The notes under the pieces: generated by a model
Databases searched by the model: none
The model's input: only the letters and a program-made list of their open reading frames with translations
What the model was told of the DNA's origin: nothing
Shown: positions 51,809 to 60,087 of the stretch, in pieces
Position numbering within the stretch: the first letter of the stretch is position 1
Layout of the letters: every line of letters starts with the position of its first letter
Source: JAWKTM01 sp041399085
GTDB taxonomy: Bacteria > Planctomycetota > Planctomycetia > Pirellulales > Pirellulaceae
Length of the DNA: 64,000 bases
Direction of reading: 5' to 3'
NCBI GenBank assembly: GCA_041399085.1
Contig: JAWKTM010000034.1
Coordinates: 10,926 to 74,925, forward strand
Translations under genes and position numbers: made by a program

Positions 51809-52105
51809 TTAGAACTGCCGAGTGAACCAATCACCCCGATTGGACGCGGCATGACGCAAGCCATAAATGATCCGGCAGTTGCCTTCGGTCACGAACACGA
51901 CGACATAGGGGAAGCGCCGAATCATGGCTCCACGAAAGTCGCCGCCGATCCGTCCAAACGACTCAGGACGCGTCACAATCTCTCGCACAACGGATCGCAC
52001 GCTGTCGCGGAAACGCAGCCCAAGCGCCGGCTCAATCGAGTCGTAGTATTCGCATGCGTCGCGGAGGTCTTCCACGAACAACGGGTGGTAGCGTTCAGTG
52101 GCCAT
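51809..52105 (-). CDS. RelE/ParE-family toxin
   Basis: 98 residues from the ATG at 52105; longer in-frame starts would overlap the antitoxin gene further. YHPLFVEDLRDACEYYDS, GLRFRDSVRSVVREIVTRPE, FRGAMIRRFPYVVVFVTEG and IIYGLRHAASNRGDW follow the ParE/RelE fold order: two helices, then a beta sheet with conserved Arg and the RRFPY element. The family either inhibits gyrase (ParE) or cuts mRNA on the ribosome (RelE); sequence alone does not decide. Its start overlaps the end of the antitoxin gene by 11 bp, the usual translational coupling. Confidence 0.85.
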   Translation of the reverse strand: MATERYHPLFVEDLRDACEYYDSIEPALGLRFRDSVRSVVREIVTRPESFGRIGGDFRGAMIRRFPYVVVFVTEGNCRIIYGLRHAASNRGDWFTRQF

Positions 52106-52304
52106 CAACTCGGCGCCATACTTCATCCGCGTCGAGCGCGATGCTTGGATCGGCAAGCATTTCGTCGCGTCGGAGTTGCATTTCCCGTAGCTCATCTTCG
52201 GGAAGTTTAAGTGGCGATGCGGAAGCCAGATCGTCCCAAAGTTCCGTGATGATCGCCAGCTTCTCGCTGGGAGGTAAAGATCGAAGTGAATCAGTCAACG
52301 ACAT
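52095..52304 (-). CDS. Addiction-module antitoxin (TIGR02574-type)
   Basis: 69 residues from ATG at 52304 (MSLTDSLRSLPPSEKLAIITELW). LWDDLASA and ALDADEVWRRVDGH match the small addiction-module component family that pairs with ParE/RelE-like toxins: short, acidic and helical. An alternative start five codons upstream (METKP) is possible; GGAGA lies nine bases before the chosen ATG. It is promoter-proximal in the two-gene toxin-antitoxin operon and probably represses that operon, as family members do. Confidence 0.82.
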   Translation of the reverse strand: MSLTDSLRSLPPSEKLAIITELWDDLASASPLKLPEDELREMQLRRDEMLADPSIALDADEVWRRVDGH

Positions 52305-52479
52305 AGGTTTCGTCTCCATCGAAAGGTTCACCAATAGTATGGCTCGTCGGTCGCTTCGTTGTCTACATGACTCGTCGCACGCGGCGACATCGACGCTCAC
52401 ACTGTCTGACTTGCCGGATTCCTGCCGATCGCTACAGTAAACACCCGTCTACTCGCACGGATGGTCAGGAGAATCTCGG

Positions 52480-54989
52480 ATGGATATCGCTTCGTTGTTG
52501 GCCAGGATGGAAGCCGACCCCAGCTATGCCGGCCAATTGAGTCATGTGGAGGTGTTGCCCGAACGGCCCGGCCAATTCGCCGAGCCGGACGAGCATCTGC
52601 CCGAGACGGTGCGGCGATTGTTGGCCGCGCGGGGAATCGAGCGGCTATATTCGCATCAAGCGGCCGCCTACGACGCGGCTCGGCGTCAGCAAGATTTGGT
52701 CGCGGTCACCGGTACGGCCAGTGGCAAGACGCTGTGCTACAACCTGCCGATTCTGGCCGAGTGTCTGGCGGATCGGCAGGCCCGAGCCTTGTACTTGTTT
52801 CCCACCAAGGCGTTGGCCCAGGACCAGTTGAAGGGATTGCTCGAGTTGCTGGCGGGAGACGCCGAAGCGGCCGGTGCGATCAAGCCGGGCGTTTTCGATG
52901 GCGATACACCGACGGCTCAGCGGCGGCGCATCAAGGCCGAAGCCAACTTGGTGTTGTCGAATCCCGACATGCTGCACGCGTCGATTCTGCCTTATCATCC
53001 GAAGTGGTCGCGGTTCTTCAGCGAATTGCGGTACGTCGTGCTGGACGAAGTCCACATGTATCGCGGAATTCTGGGAGCGAACGTGGCGTGTGTGTTGCGG
53101 CGTTTGCTGCGCGTGTGCGAACACTATGGATCGCGGCCGGTGTTTCTGTGTGCCAGCGCCACGGTGGCGAATCCCGGCGAATTGGCCAGCCGGCTCGTTG
53201 GTCGCCCGGTCCGAGTGATCGATAACGACGGTGCGCCGCGCGGCCGCAAGTATTTCGCGCTGTGGAATCCGACGCCATTAGGCCGCGATTCGCTGGCTCG
53301 TCGCAGCGCGGCCGACGACGCGGTGTGGTGGATGCGCGAGGCGATGCGGGGCGATTTGCAATCGTTGGCCTTCACGCGCACTCGGCAAGCGACCGAGTTG
53401 ATTAACCGTTACGTGCAGGAATCGTTCGCTCGGGAGAACTCGCCGTTGGCCAAGCGGATGCGAGCTTACCGTGGCGGCTACCTGCCGAACGAACGTCGAC
53501 AGATCGAACAAGACCTGTTCAGCGGCGAGCTGCGAGGAGTCGCCGCGACCAACGCGCTGGAATTGGGGGTCGACATCGGTTCGCTGGATGTGGTGTTGTT
53601 GGTGCAGTATCCGGGCACCATCGCCAGTGCGTGGCAACAAGCCGGACGGAGCGGGCGGCGTCAGACCGAAAGTTTGGCCGTGCTCTTGGCGGGGAACGAT
53701 CCGATTGACCAATACTTGTTGCGGAACCCCGGTTACTTTTTCGCTCAGTCGCCCGAACACGCGGTGGTCGATCCCGAAAATCCGTATGTGCTGGCCAAAC
53801 ACTTGAAGGCCGCCGCGTTCGAATTGCCGTTGGACGACGCCGCGGTCGACCGGTTCGGGCCACTGGCCGCTCCCATTGCCGAAGTCTTGACTGACGCTGG
53901 CGACGTTTCCATAGTCGCTGGCCGCTTTTATTTTTCGGGCGGCCAAAACCCGGCCCAAAAAATCAGTCTGCGTCACATGAGCGACGAAACGTTCAGCATC
54001 ATACTGTGCCCGAACCATCAAGAGTCGCCAAAACGTTCCGCCCCAATCGACGATCCCGCCGAGCGAAAGCATCCGGGGCCGGAGCCTCATGCCAATCATG
54101 TGATCGCGAATGTGGATGCCATCAACGCGCCGGAACTGATCTATCCCGAAGCGGTCTACTTGCACAACGGCGAAACCTACTTCATACGGGACCTGGATTT
54201 GGAGAATAAGGTCGCCTATGTGGAGCGTCATGAGATGGACTATTACACCCAGGCGGTTCTGGAAAGCAACGTGAAGATCACCGGCGAGCGATACTGACCG
54301 ATTCCTGCCGACTTGCCAACTAGCGTTTGGCGACGTGGATGTGAGCTGGAAGACCGTGGCGTTTAAGAAGATTAAGTTCGGCACGCGAGAATGTTGGCTA
54401 TGGACAAGTCGACATTCCCGAGCAACGTCTTCCCACAACTGCCTTTTGGTTGACTCCTCATGATGGCGTTCGGCAGCAACTGAAGCAGGCGGGGCATCGG
54501 GCCAGCGAGGCGAATGCGGGGCTGAGAAACTTGGCCGTCGTGGCCTTGCCGATGATTGCCATGTGCGACAGTCGCGATGTGAGTGGCGTCGTGGATAGCC
54601 AGAATCTCGGGGTAAGCTCGGTGATTATGTACGACCGCTATCCAGGCGGATTGGGATACTGTGAAAAAGGATGTCAGTATATCGGGCAGCTTTTGCAACT
54701 CTGTTATGAGATGGTGCAAGGGTGTGAATGTGAAGAAGGGTGCCCAAGCTGCGTGGGCCTGCCCAACTTGCGACCGGCGATTCATAGCGATCCGGATTTG
54801 ACTCGCGGCTATCCCATTCCCGATAAGGCGGCGACGCTGCGATTGCTGGAGCTGCTGCTGCGAATCAATGCGACCGCGACTCGAACGTACTGGCCGAGTC
54901 GCAATAGCCAGACCAACGAAGCCGGCCGATTACGTCGGCGGGAATCCTCTCTTTTCAACATTGGGCCTGTTGGCCGCAGCGTAAAGATC
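52480..54989 (+). CDS. MrfA/YprA-type DEAD/DEAH-box helicase with DUF1998, frameshifted near 54.3 kb
   Basis: Open from ATG at 52480 to 54297 (605 residues), then continuing in other frames. RecA domain 1: GTASGKTLCYNLP (Walker A), YLFPTKALAQDQL, VVLDEVHMYRG (DEVH box), CASATVANP. RecA domain 2: GVAATNALELGVDIGSLDVV and WQQAGRSGRRQTE (motif VI). After the first stop the DUF1998 part is readable: VSWKTVAFKKIKFGTREN, IPEQRLPTTAFWL, YDRYPGGLGYCEKG and the four-cysteine metal site CECEEGCPSC. The family includes Bacillus MrfA, a helicase for repair of mitomycin-type DNA damage. Two indels lie at about 54295-54320 and 54395. No stop separates it from the next gene in the downstream frame, so the exact end is unclear. 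Confidence 0.85.
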
Positions 54990-55469
54990 ATGGATGAGCT
55001 AACCGCGTATCATGAAGCGGGCCATGTGCTGGTGGCGTTATTGCTGGGCGCGGAAATTCACAGCGCCACGATCGACCCGGACCGCGACGACGGGCCCGAG
55101 CGGCATGGCGACACGCAAATCGTCTGGCGAAATGATGGTAGCTCGCCACGAGAAATGGCCGAACGAGCCGTGCAAGTTGCCTTGGCGGGGCCAGTAGCCG
55201 AGCGGCTCTACGGCGGCGAGCCGTTTCACCCGGGATTCGTGGCAGAATGGGCGGACGATTGGCGACTGGCTTGGGATGCGGCGGCGACTCTCATTGCCGA
55301 TGAACGACGCCGCGTCCACTATTTGGAGCAAACCACCCTGCGCTTGCATCGTCGCCTGGACCAAGAGCCGTACTGGTCCGCACTCGCCGCCTTGGCCGAC
55401 AACCTACTGGCCCACGAGACGCTTGAGGGCGAGCAGATCGACGAGATTGTTGCCGAGTGGCTCAGTTGA
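54990..55469 (+). CDS. Stand-alone M41 (FtsH-like) metallopeptidase domain protein
   Basis: 159 residues from the first plausible ATG (54990). MDELTAYHEAGHVLVALLLG places the zinc motif HEAGH at residues 8-12, followed by the M41-typical AERAVQVALAGPVAERLYGG and FVAEWADDWRLAWDAAATLI, where an Asp could be the third ligand, as in FtsH. There is no AAA ATPase domain and no membrane segment, so it is only the peptidase half of FtsH. Small proteins of this sort are seen in bacteria without known substrates. The frame is continuous with the end of the helicase gene upstream, so a helicase-peptidase fusion cannot be excluded. It ends 20 bp from a convergent sulfatase stop. Confidence 0.72.
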   Translation: MDELTAYHEAGHVLVALLLGAEIHSATIDPDRDDGPERHGDTQIVWRNDGSSPREMAERAVQVALAGPVAERLYGGEPFHPGFVAEWADDWRLAWDAAATLIADERRRVHYLEQTTLRLHRRLDQEPYWSALAALADNLLAHETLEGEQIDEIVAEWLS

Positions 55470-55489
55470 GGATTCGTTTGGCGGGGCGA

Positions 55490-57001
55490 CTATTTCGGGT
55501 CGGTCTTATAATCGGCTCCCGTGAGACTATGCAGCACGGAGGCTTGCCAGTCGCGCATTTGACGCTGCAATCGCTCGGCCACTTTCGGTTCCGCCTCGTA
55601 CAAATTGTTTTCCTCGGCGGGATCGGCCTGGAGATTGAACAACTCGCGCCGAACCGCGCCGTTGCCTCGTTCGTGAATCACCAACTTGTAATCCCCGTCG
55701 ACGATCGCGCGGGGGCCCAAATAGTCATCTTCGGACAGATCGGGGTGTTTGAAATTGGTAAAGTCGCGCGTGGCTTTGCCATTCATGAATTTGACGAGCG
55801 GCGTTGTGCCAACCTGGAACTTGGGGTCGACCCACGGTTGGAGTTTGCCTTTGGCAAGTCCGCTGGTGTTGTACTCCCAGAAGTACAGTGGCGAAGGGCG
55901 CTCGACGAGTTTGCCGTCCATCGCCGCGGTCACGTCAATTCCATCCAGTGGTCGATCGGGCAGCGGTTGGCCCACGATGGAGCAGATTGTGGGCAGCAAG
56001 TCACTGGTGCTGGAGCGTACATCGGTAACGCGGGGTTGAGGGATTCGTGATGGCCACTCAACCAGCCCCGGCACCAGAATGCCGCCTTCATAAACCTGGG
56101 CCTTCGCGCCACGGTGAGGATGACCGAGTGCGCTTTCTGGCGAAGTGCCGTTGTCGCCGCAATAGAACAACAGTGTGTTGTCTCGCACTCCGGTGTCGGC
56201 AAGATGCTTGCGCAGTTGGCCGATGGCGCGATCCATGGCCGTGATCTCGGCATAACGTTCGCGTAGCACTTCGCCCTGTGGCCGTTTGGTTGGACGCCCC
56301 GTCTCGTTGGATGTCAGCCCTACCAGCTTCTCCGCATGCTTCGCGGGAAGATCATCATACAGTGCTAAGTCCGCGGGCAATCCACTATAGGGTTCGTGCG
56401 GCGATCCAAACCAAATGATCGCGAAGAACGGCTTCTCGTTCTTCTGATTGCGGTCGATGAATCGAGCGGCCTCGCGAACGAGAATCTCCGAACTTTCGCC
56501 TTGGATCACTTCCGGCGAAGCGCCGTTGCGCGAAAGCGAAGGGTTCAGCTCGAAAAAATTGTCATGCGATAGCCACTCATCGAATCCCATCGCCCCTGGA
56601 TTCAATGGCGAGCCTGCCTTGACCGTTCCCACATGCCATTTTCCAAAATGGGCGCACTCATAGCCGGCTTTGTGCAAGATCTGGGCGATCGTGATTTCCT
56701 CGGGGCGAATCGACCATCCCGGTGCGAATGTGCCCATGCGGTTGGGGTGGCGGCCCGTGAGGAAGCTGGCGCGAGTGGGCGAGCAACTTGGATGGGCCGC
56801 GTAAAAGCGATCGAAACGCAAACCGGTGGCGGCCATTTCATCCAGCACCGGCGTCTTCACATAGGGGTGGCCGTTGTAGCCGGTTTCCTCCCAGCCATGA
56901 TCGTCGCCCATCATCAAAATGATATTTGGCAACTCGGCAACCGCCGGCAATGGAGCGACGAGTGTGAGTCCAATCAACAATGCCAATGATAAACGTCTCA
57001 T
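55490..57001 (-). CDS. Secreted sulfatase (arylsulfatase-type)
   Basis: The ATG at 57001 is chosen because it starts a signal peptide (MRRLSLALLIGLTLVAPLP, cleavage near AVA-ELPN) and overlaps the stop of the upstream sulfatase gene as ATGA; it gives 503 residues. LMMGDDHGWEETGYNGHP holds the first metal Asp pair, HPSCSPTRASFLTGRHPNR contains the formylglycine site C-S-P-T-R, AHFGKWHVG the Lys/His pair, and YCGDNGTSPESALG the second metal site. The C-terminal subdomain is complete. It hydrolyses sulfate esters on an exported substrate, probably algal polysaccharide. Translational coupling to the preceding sulfatase suggests the two act on different sulfates of the same polymer. Maturation needs a formylglycine-generating or anaerobic sulfatase-maturing enzyme, not present here. 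Confidence 0.93.
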   Translation of the reverse strand: MRRLSLALLIGLTLVAPLPAVAELPNIILMMGDDHGWEETGYNGHPYVKTPVLDEMAATGLRFDRFYAAHPSCSPTRASFLTGRHPNRMGTFAPGWSIRPEEITIAQILHKAGYECAHFGKWHVGTVKAGSPLNPGAMGFDEWLSHDNFFELNPSLSRNGASPEVIQGESSEILVREAARFIDRNQKNEKPFFAIIWFGSPHEPYSGLPADLALYDDLPAKHAEKLVGLTSNETGRPTKRPQGEVLRERYAEITAMDRAIGQLRKHLADTGVRDNTLLFYCGDNGTSPESALGHPHRGAKAQVYEGGILVPGLVEWPSRIPQPRVTDVRSSTSDLLPTICSIVGQPLPDRPLDGIDVTAAMDGKLVERPSPLYFWEYNTSGLAKGKLQPWVDPKFQVGTTPLVKFMNGKATRDFTNFKHPDLSEDDYLGPRAIVDGDYKLVIHERGNGAVRRELFNLQADPAEENNLYEAEPKVAERLQRQMRDWQASVLHSLTGADYKTDPK

Positions 57002-58416
57002 GTGCGATTCTTTCGGTTTGGCCTTTTGAGGCGTTGGGGTTTGTTGTCTGGAGATGAGTTTTGATCGCGGCGGGCTCGCGGCATCCGTTCCAGGGCGTTC
57101 ATTTCCGTCGCTTGTCCCTCGTCTCCTTGCTGGTTCATCCACGTCTCCAGCTTCGCTCGCAGTCGATTACGCACTTCCGCGAACGCCGGATCGTCGATCA
57201 AGTTCGTGCGATTCCACGGATCGGTTTCGCAATCGTAGAGCTCTTCGGCCGGGCGATGTTGATAATCATGGACAAGACGTTTTGCGTTCTCGTCGCCATC
57301 CGCGGCCATCCGCTGCCAAGTCTTAAACATTGGATCCTTGGTCGCGGCATTCTGAAAAGTGGCTTCGGGTGTGAGGTTCAAAATGTATCGGTACCGATTA
57401 TCACGCACCGTGCGAATCCCGAAATGCTCCGACCCGTTGATAATGCCGCGCGTCGTTTGCAAACCGAACACATACTGTTTGTGAGCGATCGCTGGGTCGA
57501 GTAGTGTGGGTAGAAAACTGCGGCCGTCGAGCACTTCGGGTCGTTCGACGCCGGCGGCTTCCAGAAACGTCGGCACGACATCCACATACTCGACCAGCGA
57601 GTCACTGTGACTGCCGGCTTCTACTTTGCCCGGCCAGCGGACAATGCAACCACTTCGCAAGCCCACTTCATAACATGTCCATTTCGCGAAGGGAAAGCTG
57701 TTTCCTTGTTCGGTCAACACCATGACCAGCGTGTTGTCCCGAAGAGGCGATTTGTCGAGCAACCCAATCAATTCACCTACCTGTGAGTCGAAGTAGGTGA
57801 TCTCGGCCAAGTACTTCGAAAAGCCGTCGCGGGTGTCGGGCGAATCGACGAGAACCGGCGGCAGATTCAATGACTCAGGGGGATAGGCCGAAGCATCTCC
57901 CTTGTTCCACGGCGAGTGTGGTTCGTTCGAGCAGGCGATAAACAGGAACGGCGTCCCGGACTTCTCGCTCGACGCCAGCACCTCGGCGAACACAGCGGGA
58001 TCGGGGTTGTTCGCGCCGCTGTATTGAAACGGAAATACCGATCGTGGATTGATATGCTTCTTGCCCGACAGATGGGTTGAGTAGCCCGCCGCCTGCAAAT
58101 AATGCGAGACGCTTTTGACCCAGTCATACGCCATCGTGTGATTGGGATAGGCGCCCGATTTCACGGGAAACAGTCCCGTGTACAAACAATGCCGCGTCGG
58201 AGAACACATCGGCGCGGCTTGAAAACAATGCGTGAACTTCATCCCCTGGCTGGCCAACTGGTTCAAATGCGGCGACTTCGCTTGACCGCCGTACACTTCC
58301 AAATCGCGGTAGGTACAGTCGTCCGCCATGATGAGCAGCAGGTTGGGCGGCGCCGCGTCGGCAATCGAAGCGAATCCAAGGCAACAGGCCAACAACAGCA
58401 GAGAGAGTCGAATCAT
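56998..58416 (-). CDS. Secreted sulfatase (heparan N-sulfatase-like group)
   Basis: 472 residues with a signal peptide (MIRLSLLLLACCLGFASIADA, cleavage before APPN). The metal Asp pair is in LLLIMADDCTYRDLEVYGG, the formylglycine site in APMCSPTRHCLYTGLFP, the Lys/His pair in HLSGKKHINPRSV, and a second metal region in VLTEQGNSFPFAKWTCYE, where the usual Asp is Glu, a pattern seen in the N-sulfoglucosamine sulfohydrolase-like subgroup. The C-terminus is basic (RRDQNSSPDNKPQRLK). It is second in a DUF1552-sulfatase-sulfatase unit: 27 bp after DUF1552 and overlapping the next gene by four bases. Confidence 0.92.
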   Translation of the reverse strand: MIRLSLLLLACCLGFASIADAAPPNLLLIMADDCTYRDLEVYGGQAKSPHLNQLASQGMKFTHCFQAAPMCSPTRHCLYTGLFPVKSGAYPNHTMAYDWVKSVSHYLQAAGYSTHLSGKKHINPRSVFPFQYSGANNPDPAVFAEVLASSEKSGTPFLFIACSNEPHSPWNKGDASAYPPESLNLPPVLVDSPDTRDGFSKYLAEITYFDSQVGELIGLLDKSPLRDNTLVMVLTEQGNSFPFAKWTCYEVGLRSGCIVRWPGKVEAGSHSDSLVEYVDVVPTFLEAAGVERPEVLDGRSFLPTLLDPAIAHKQYVFGLQTTRGIINGSEHFGIRTVRDNRYRYILNLTPEATFQNAATKDPMFKTWQRMAADGDENAKRLVHDYQHRPAEELYDCETDPWNRTNLIDDPAFAEVRNRLRAKLETWMNQQGDEGQATEMNALERMPRARRDQNSSPDNKPQRLKRPNRKNRT

Positions 58417-58443
58417 CGGAAGGCGTATCTCACAGTTAGAAGC

Positions 58444-59859
58444 TCATGCCAGCCATTCGGCCAGCGGGCCATGTTGATCGATATCTTTCAACATGGGATC
58501 GGGAATGCCGAAGCTGTCGCGAGTGGATCCAGCAAGTTGCAGCAAGGTGACATAGAGATTGGCGGTCGTGCGATGTCCGGGCTGACCGTAACCTGGATAG
58601 TCGAGATAGCGGCCCGTTCGCAATTTGCCGTCGATGTTGCCGATCACCACCATGGGCCATTCCCAGCAACGAGAGTGATGCGATTCGGCGCCGTCGCTGA
58701 GATACACAATCACGGTGTTGTCCAGCATCGTGCCGTCGCCTTCGGGAACCGCATCCAGCTTGCGAACCAAGCCAGCGATCAACTCAAAATGGTAGCGGCG
58801 AATCAGGTTGTACAGCTCGGCCCAGTCTTTGTCTTGATAGCTCTTGCCGTGACCGATCGAATGTTTGTCGATGTGCAGGCCGAGGCCGTGGAATGTGATG
58901 TCGAAATCGCGAATGCCGGCGGCCGATGAAAGCGTCAACACGTTGGTGAGTCCGGCGATTAACGCGGCCGCTCCGATATCGAACTGGGCGTCGAGCCGAT
59001 CGGTTTCGATTTCCGACGTATATTTGTCATTCGGCGCGGGGGCCTTCTCGCGCAACGTGTGCTCAATCTCGTTTAGTCGGCTCTGACGGTTTCGCAGCGT
59101 TTCAAAGGTTTCCAAATACGCGCCAAGCTGTTCGCGTTCGGGACCGGCCAGCCGCGACTCGACACGCCGCACGTCGTCGCGAAGAAAGTCGAGCAAGTTG
59201 TTCTTGGCGGCGAACTCCTGCCGAGCCGCCCCTTCGGCCACACTGCCAAACAGCGCGGCATAGGCTTGATCCGGCTTACACATGGTCGGCAAGCCTTTGT
59301 TTTCGGCCAATGCCGAAACGTTGTAGATGACGCTGTTCTCGAGACGCTTGGAGATGCCGAGACCGATATGGGGAAAGATCCCCGGCAGCGACTTGGCCAA
59401 CGCCCCGTCGACCGTTTCGCCAGCGATTTTAGCGCTTTCGCCCGGTGTGGGAAAACAGCCGAGAGCCCCGAAGTTGTTCGAGTGACCGCCGCCGCAAATG
59501 CGACCCGACAAGCCTTCGACGATCGTCACGCGATCTTTCCACGGCGCGATTGGCTCTAGCGAAAATGGCAAATCGTGGTCGTCCAGCGACACGTCGATCA
59601 TCTCCGCCGGACCGTTCAACGGCCGTTGCTCCCGCGGCTTTCGTTGAATCCCGACCGGCGCCACTTGCTCGGGCCGAACGCCATTGCTTTCCACAACGAA
59701 CACGAACCGCTTGTTCCGAACCGGCAAACCGGCCGCTTCGGCTTGCATGCGAGCCAACATCGGGGAGAGCAGCACACTGCCCGCGCCGAGTGTCAGTCCC
59801 TTCAGCGCATCACGGCGGTCGATACCTCGGGTGATGCTTGAGCAACCATGCGTCGACAT
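58444..59859 (-). CDS. DUF1552 protein with Tat-type leader
   Basis: 471 residues starting MSTHGCSSITRGIDRRDALK, a twin-arginine-like leader followed by LTLGAGSVLLSPMLARM. FVFVVESNGVRPEQVAP, GLSGRICGGGHSNNFGALG, ENSVIYNVSALAENKGLP, FHGLGLHIDKHSIGHG and VIVYLSDGAESHHSRCWEWP are the conserved blocks of DUF1552, a fold related to alkaline phosphatase/sulfatase-type hydrolases that is abundant in planctomycetes. It is usually encoded beside a DUF1592/DUF1588 cytochrome protein, which is absent here; instead two sulfatases follow in the same unit. A role in exported polysaccharide or sulfate-ester metabolism is inferred from this context. Confidence 0.88.
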   Translation of the reverse strand: MSTHGCSSITRGIDRRDALKGLTLGAGSVLLSPMLARMQAEAAGLPVRNKRFVFVVESNGVRPEQVAPVGIQRKPREQRPLNGPAEMIDVSLDDHDLPFSLEPIAPWKDRVTIVEGLSGRICGGGHSNNFGALGCFPTPGESAKIAGETVDGALAKSLPGIFPHIGLGISKRLENSVIYNVSALAENKGLPTMCKPDQAYAALFGSVAEGAARQEFAAKNNLLDFLRDDVRRVESRLAGPEREQLGAYLETFETLRNRQSRLNEIEHTLREKAPAPNDKYTSEIETDRLDAQFDIGAAALIAGLTNVLTLSSAAGIRDFDITFHGLGLHIDKHSIGHGKSYQDKDWAELYNLIRRYHFELIAGLVRKLDAVPEGDGTMLDNTVIVYLSDGAESHHSRCWEWPMVVIGNIDGKLRTGRYLDYPGYGQPGHRTTANLYVTLLQLAGSTRDSFGIPDPMLKDIDQHGPLAEWLA

Positions 59860-60087
59860 ACCTAGGTTCCTTGTGGTGGTCGGACAATTAAGAAAAGCGG
59901 CTGATGCACTTGTTTAATCCGCAGCCGCGGGCGAGGACGAACCGCCGTTTTCACACCACCTCCGATGCGAATTGCGAGTGCCATCGTGCGCGAGCAACTT
60001 GCTCCCCATTAAATCCGACGCGACGCGGCGATACAAGAACGAAACACGGAGACCCGGCCTGGACACGAATCCGTCGGGGATTATTCG

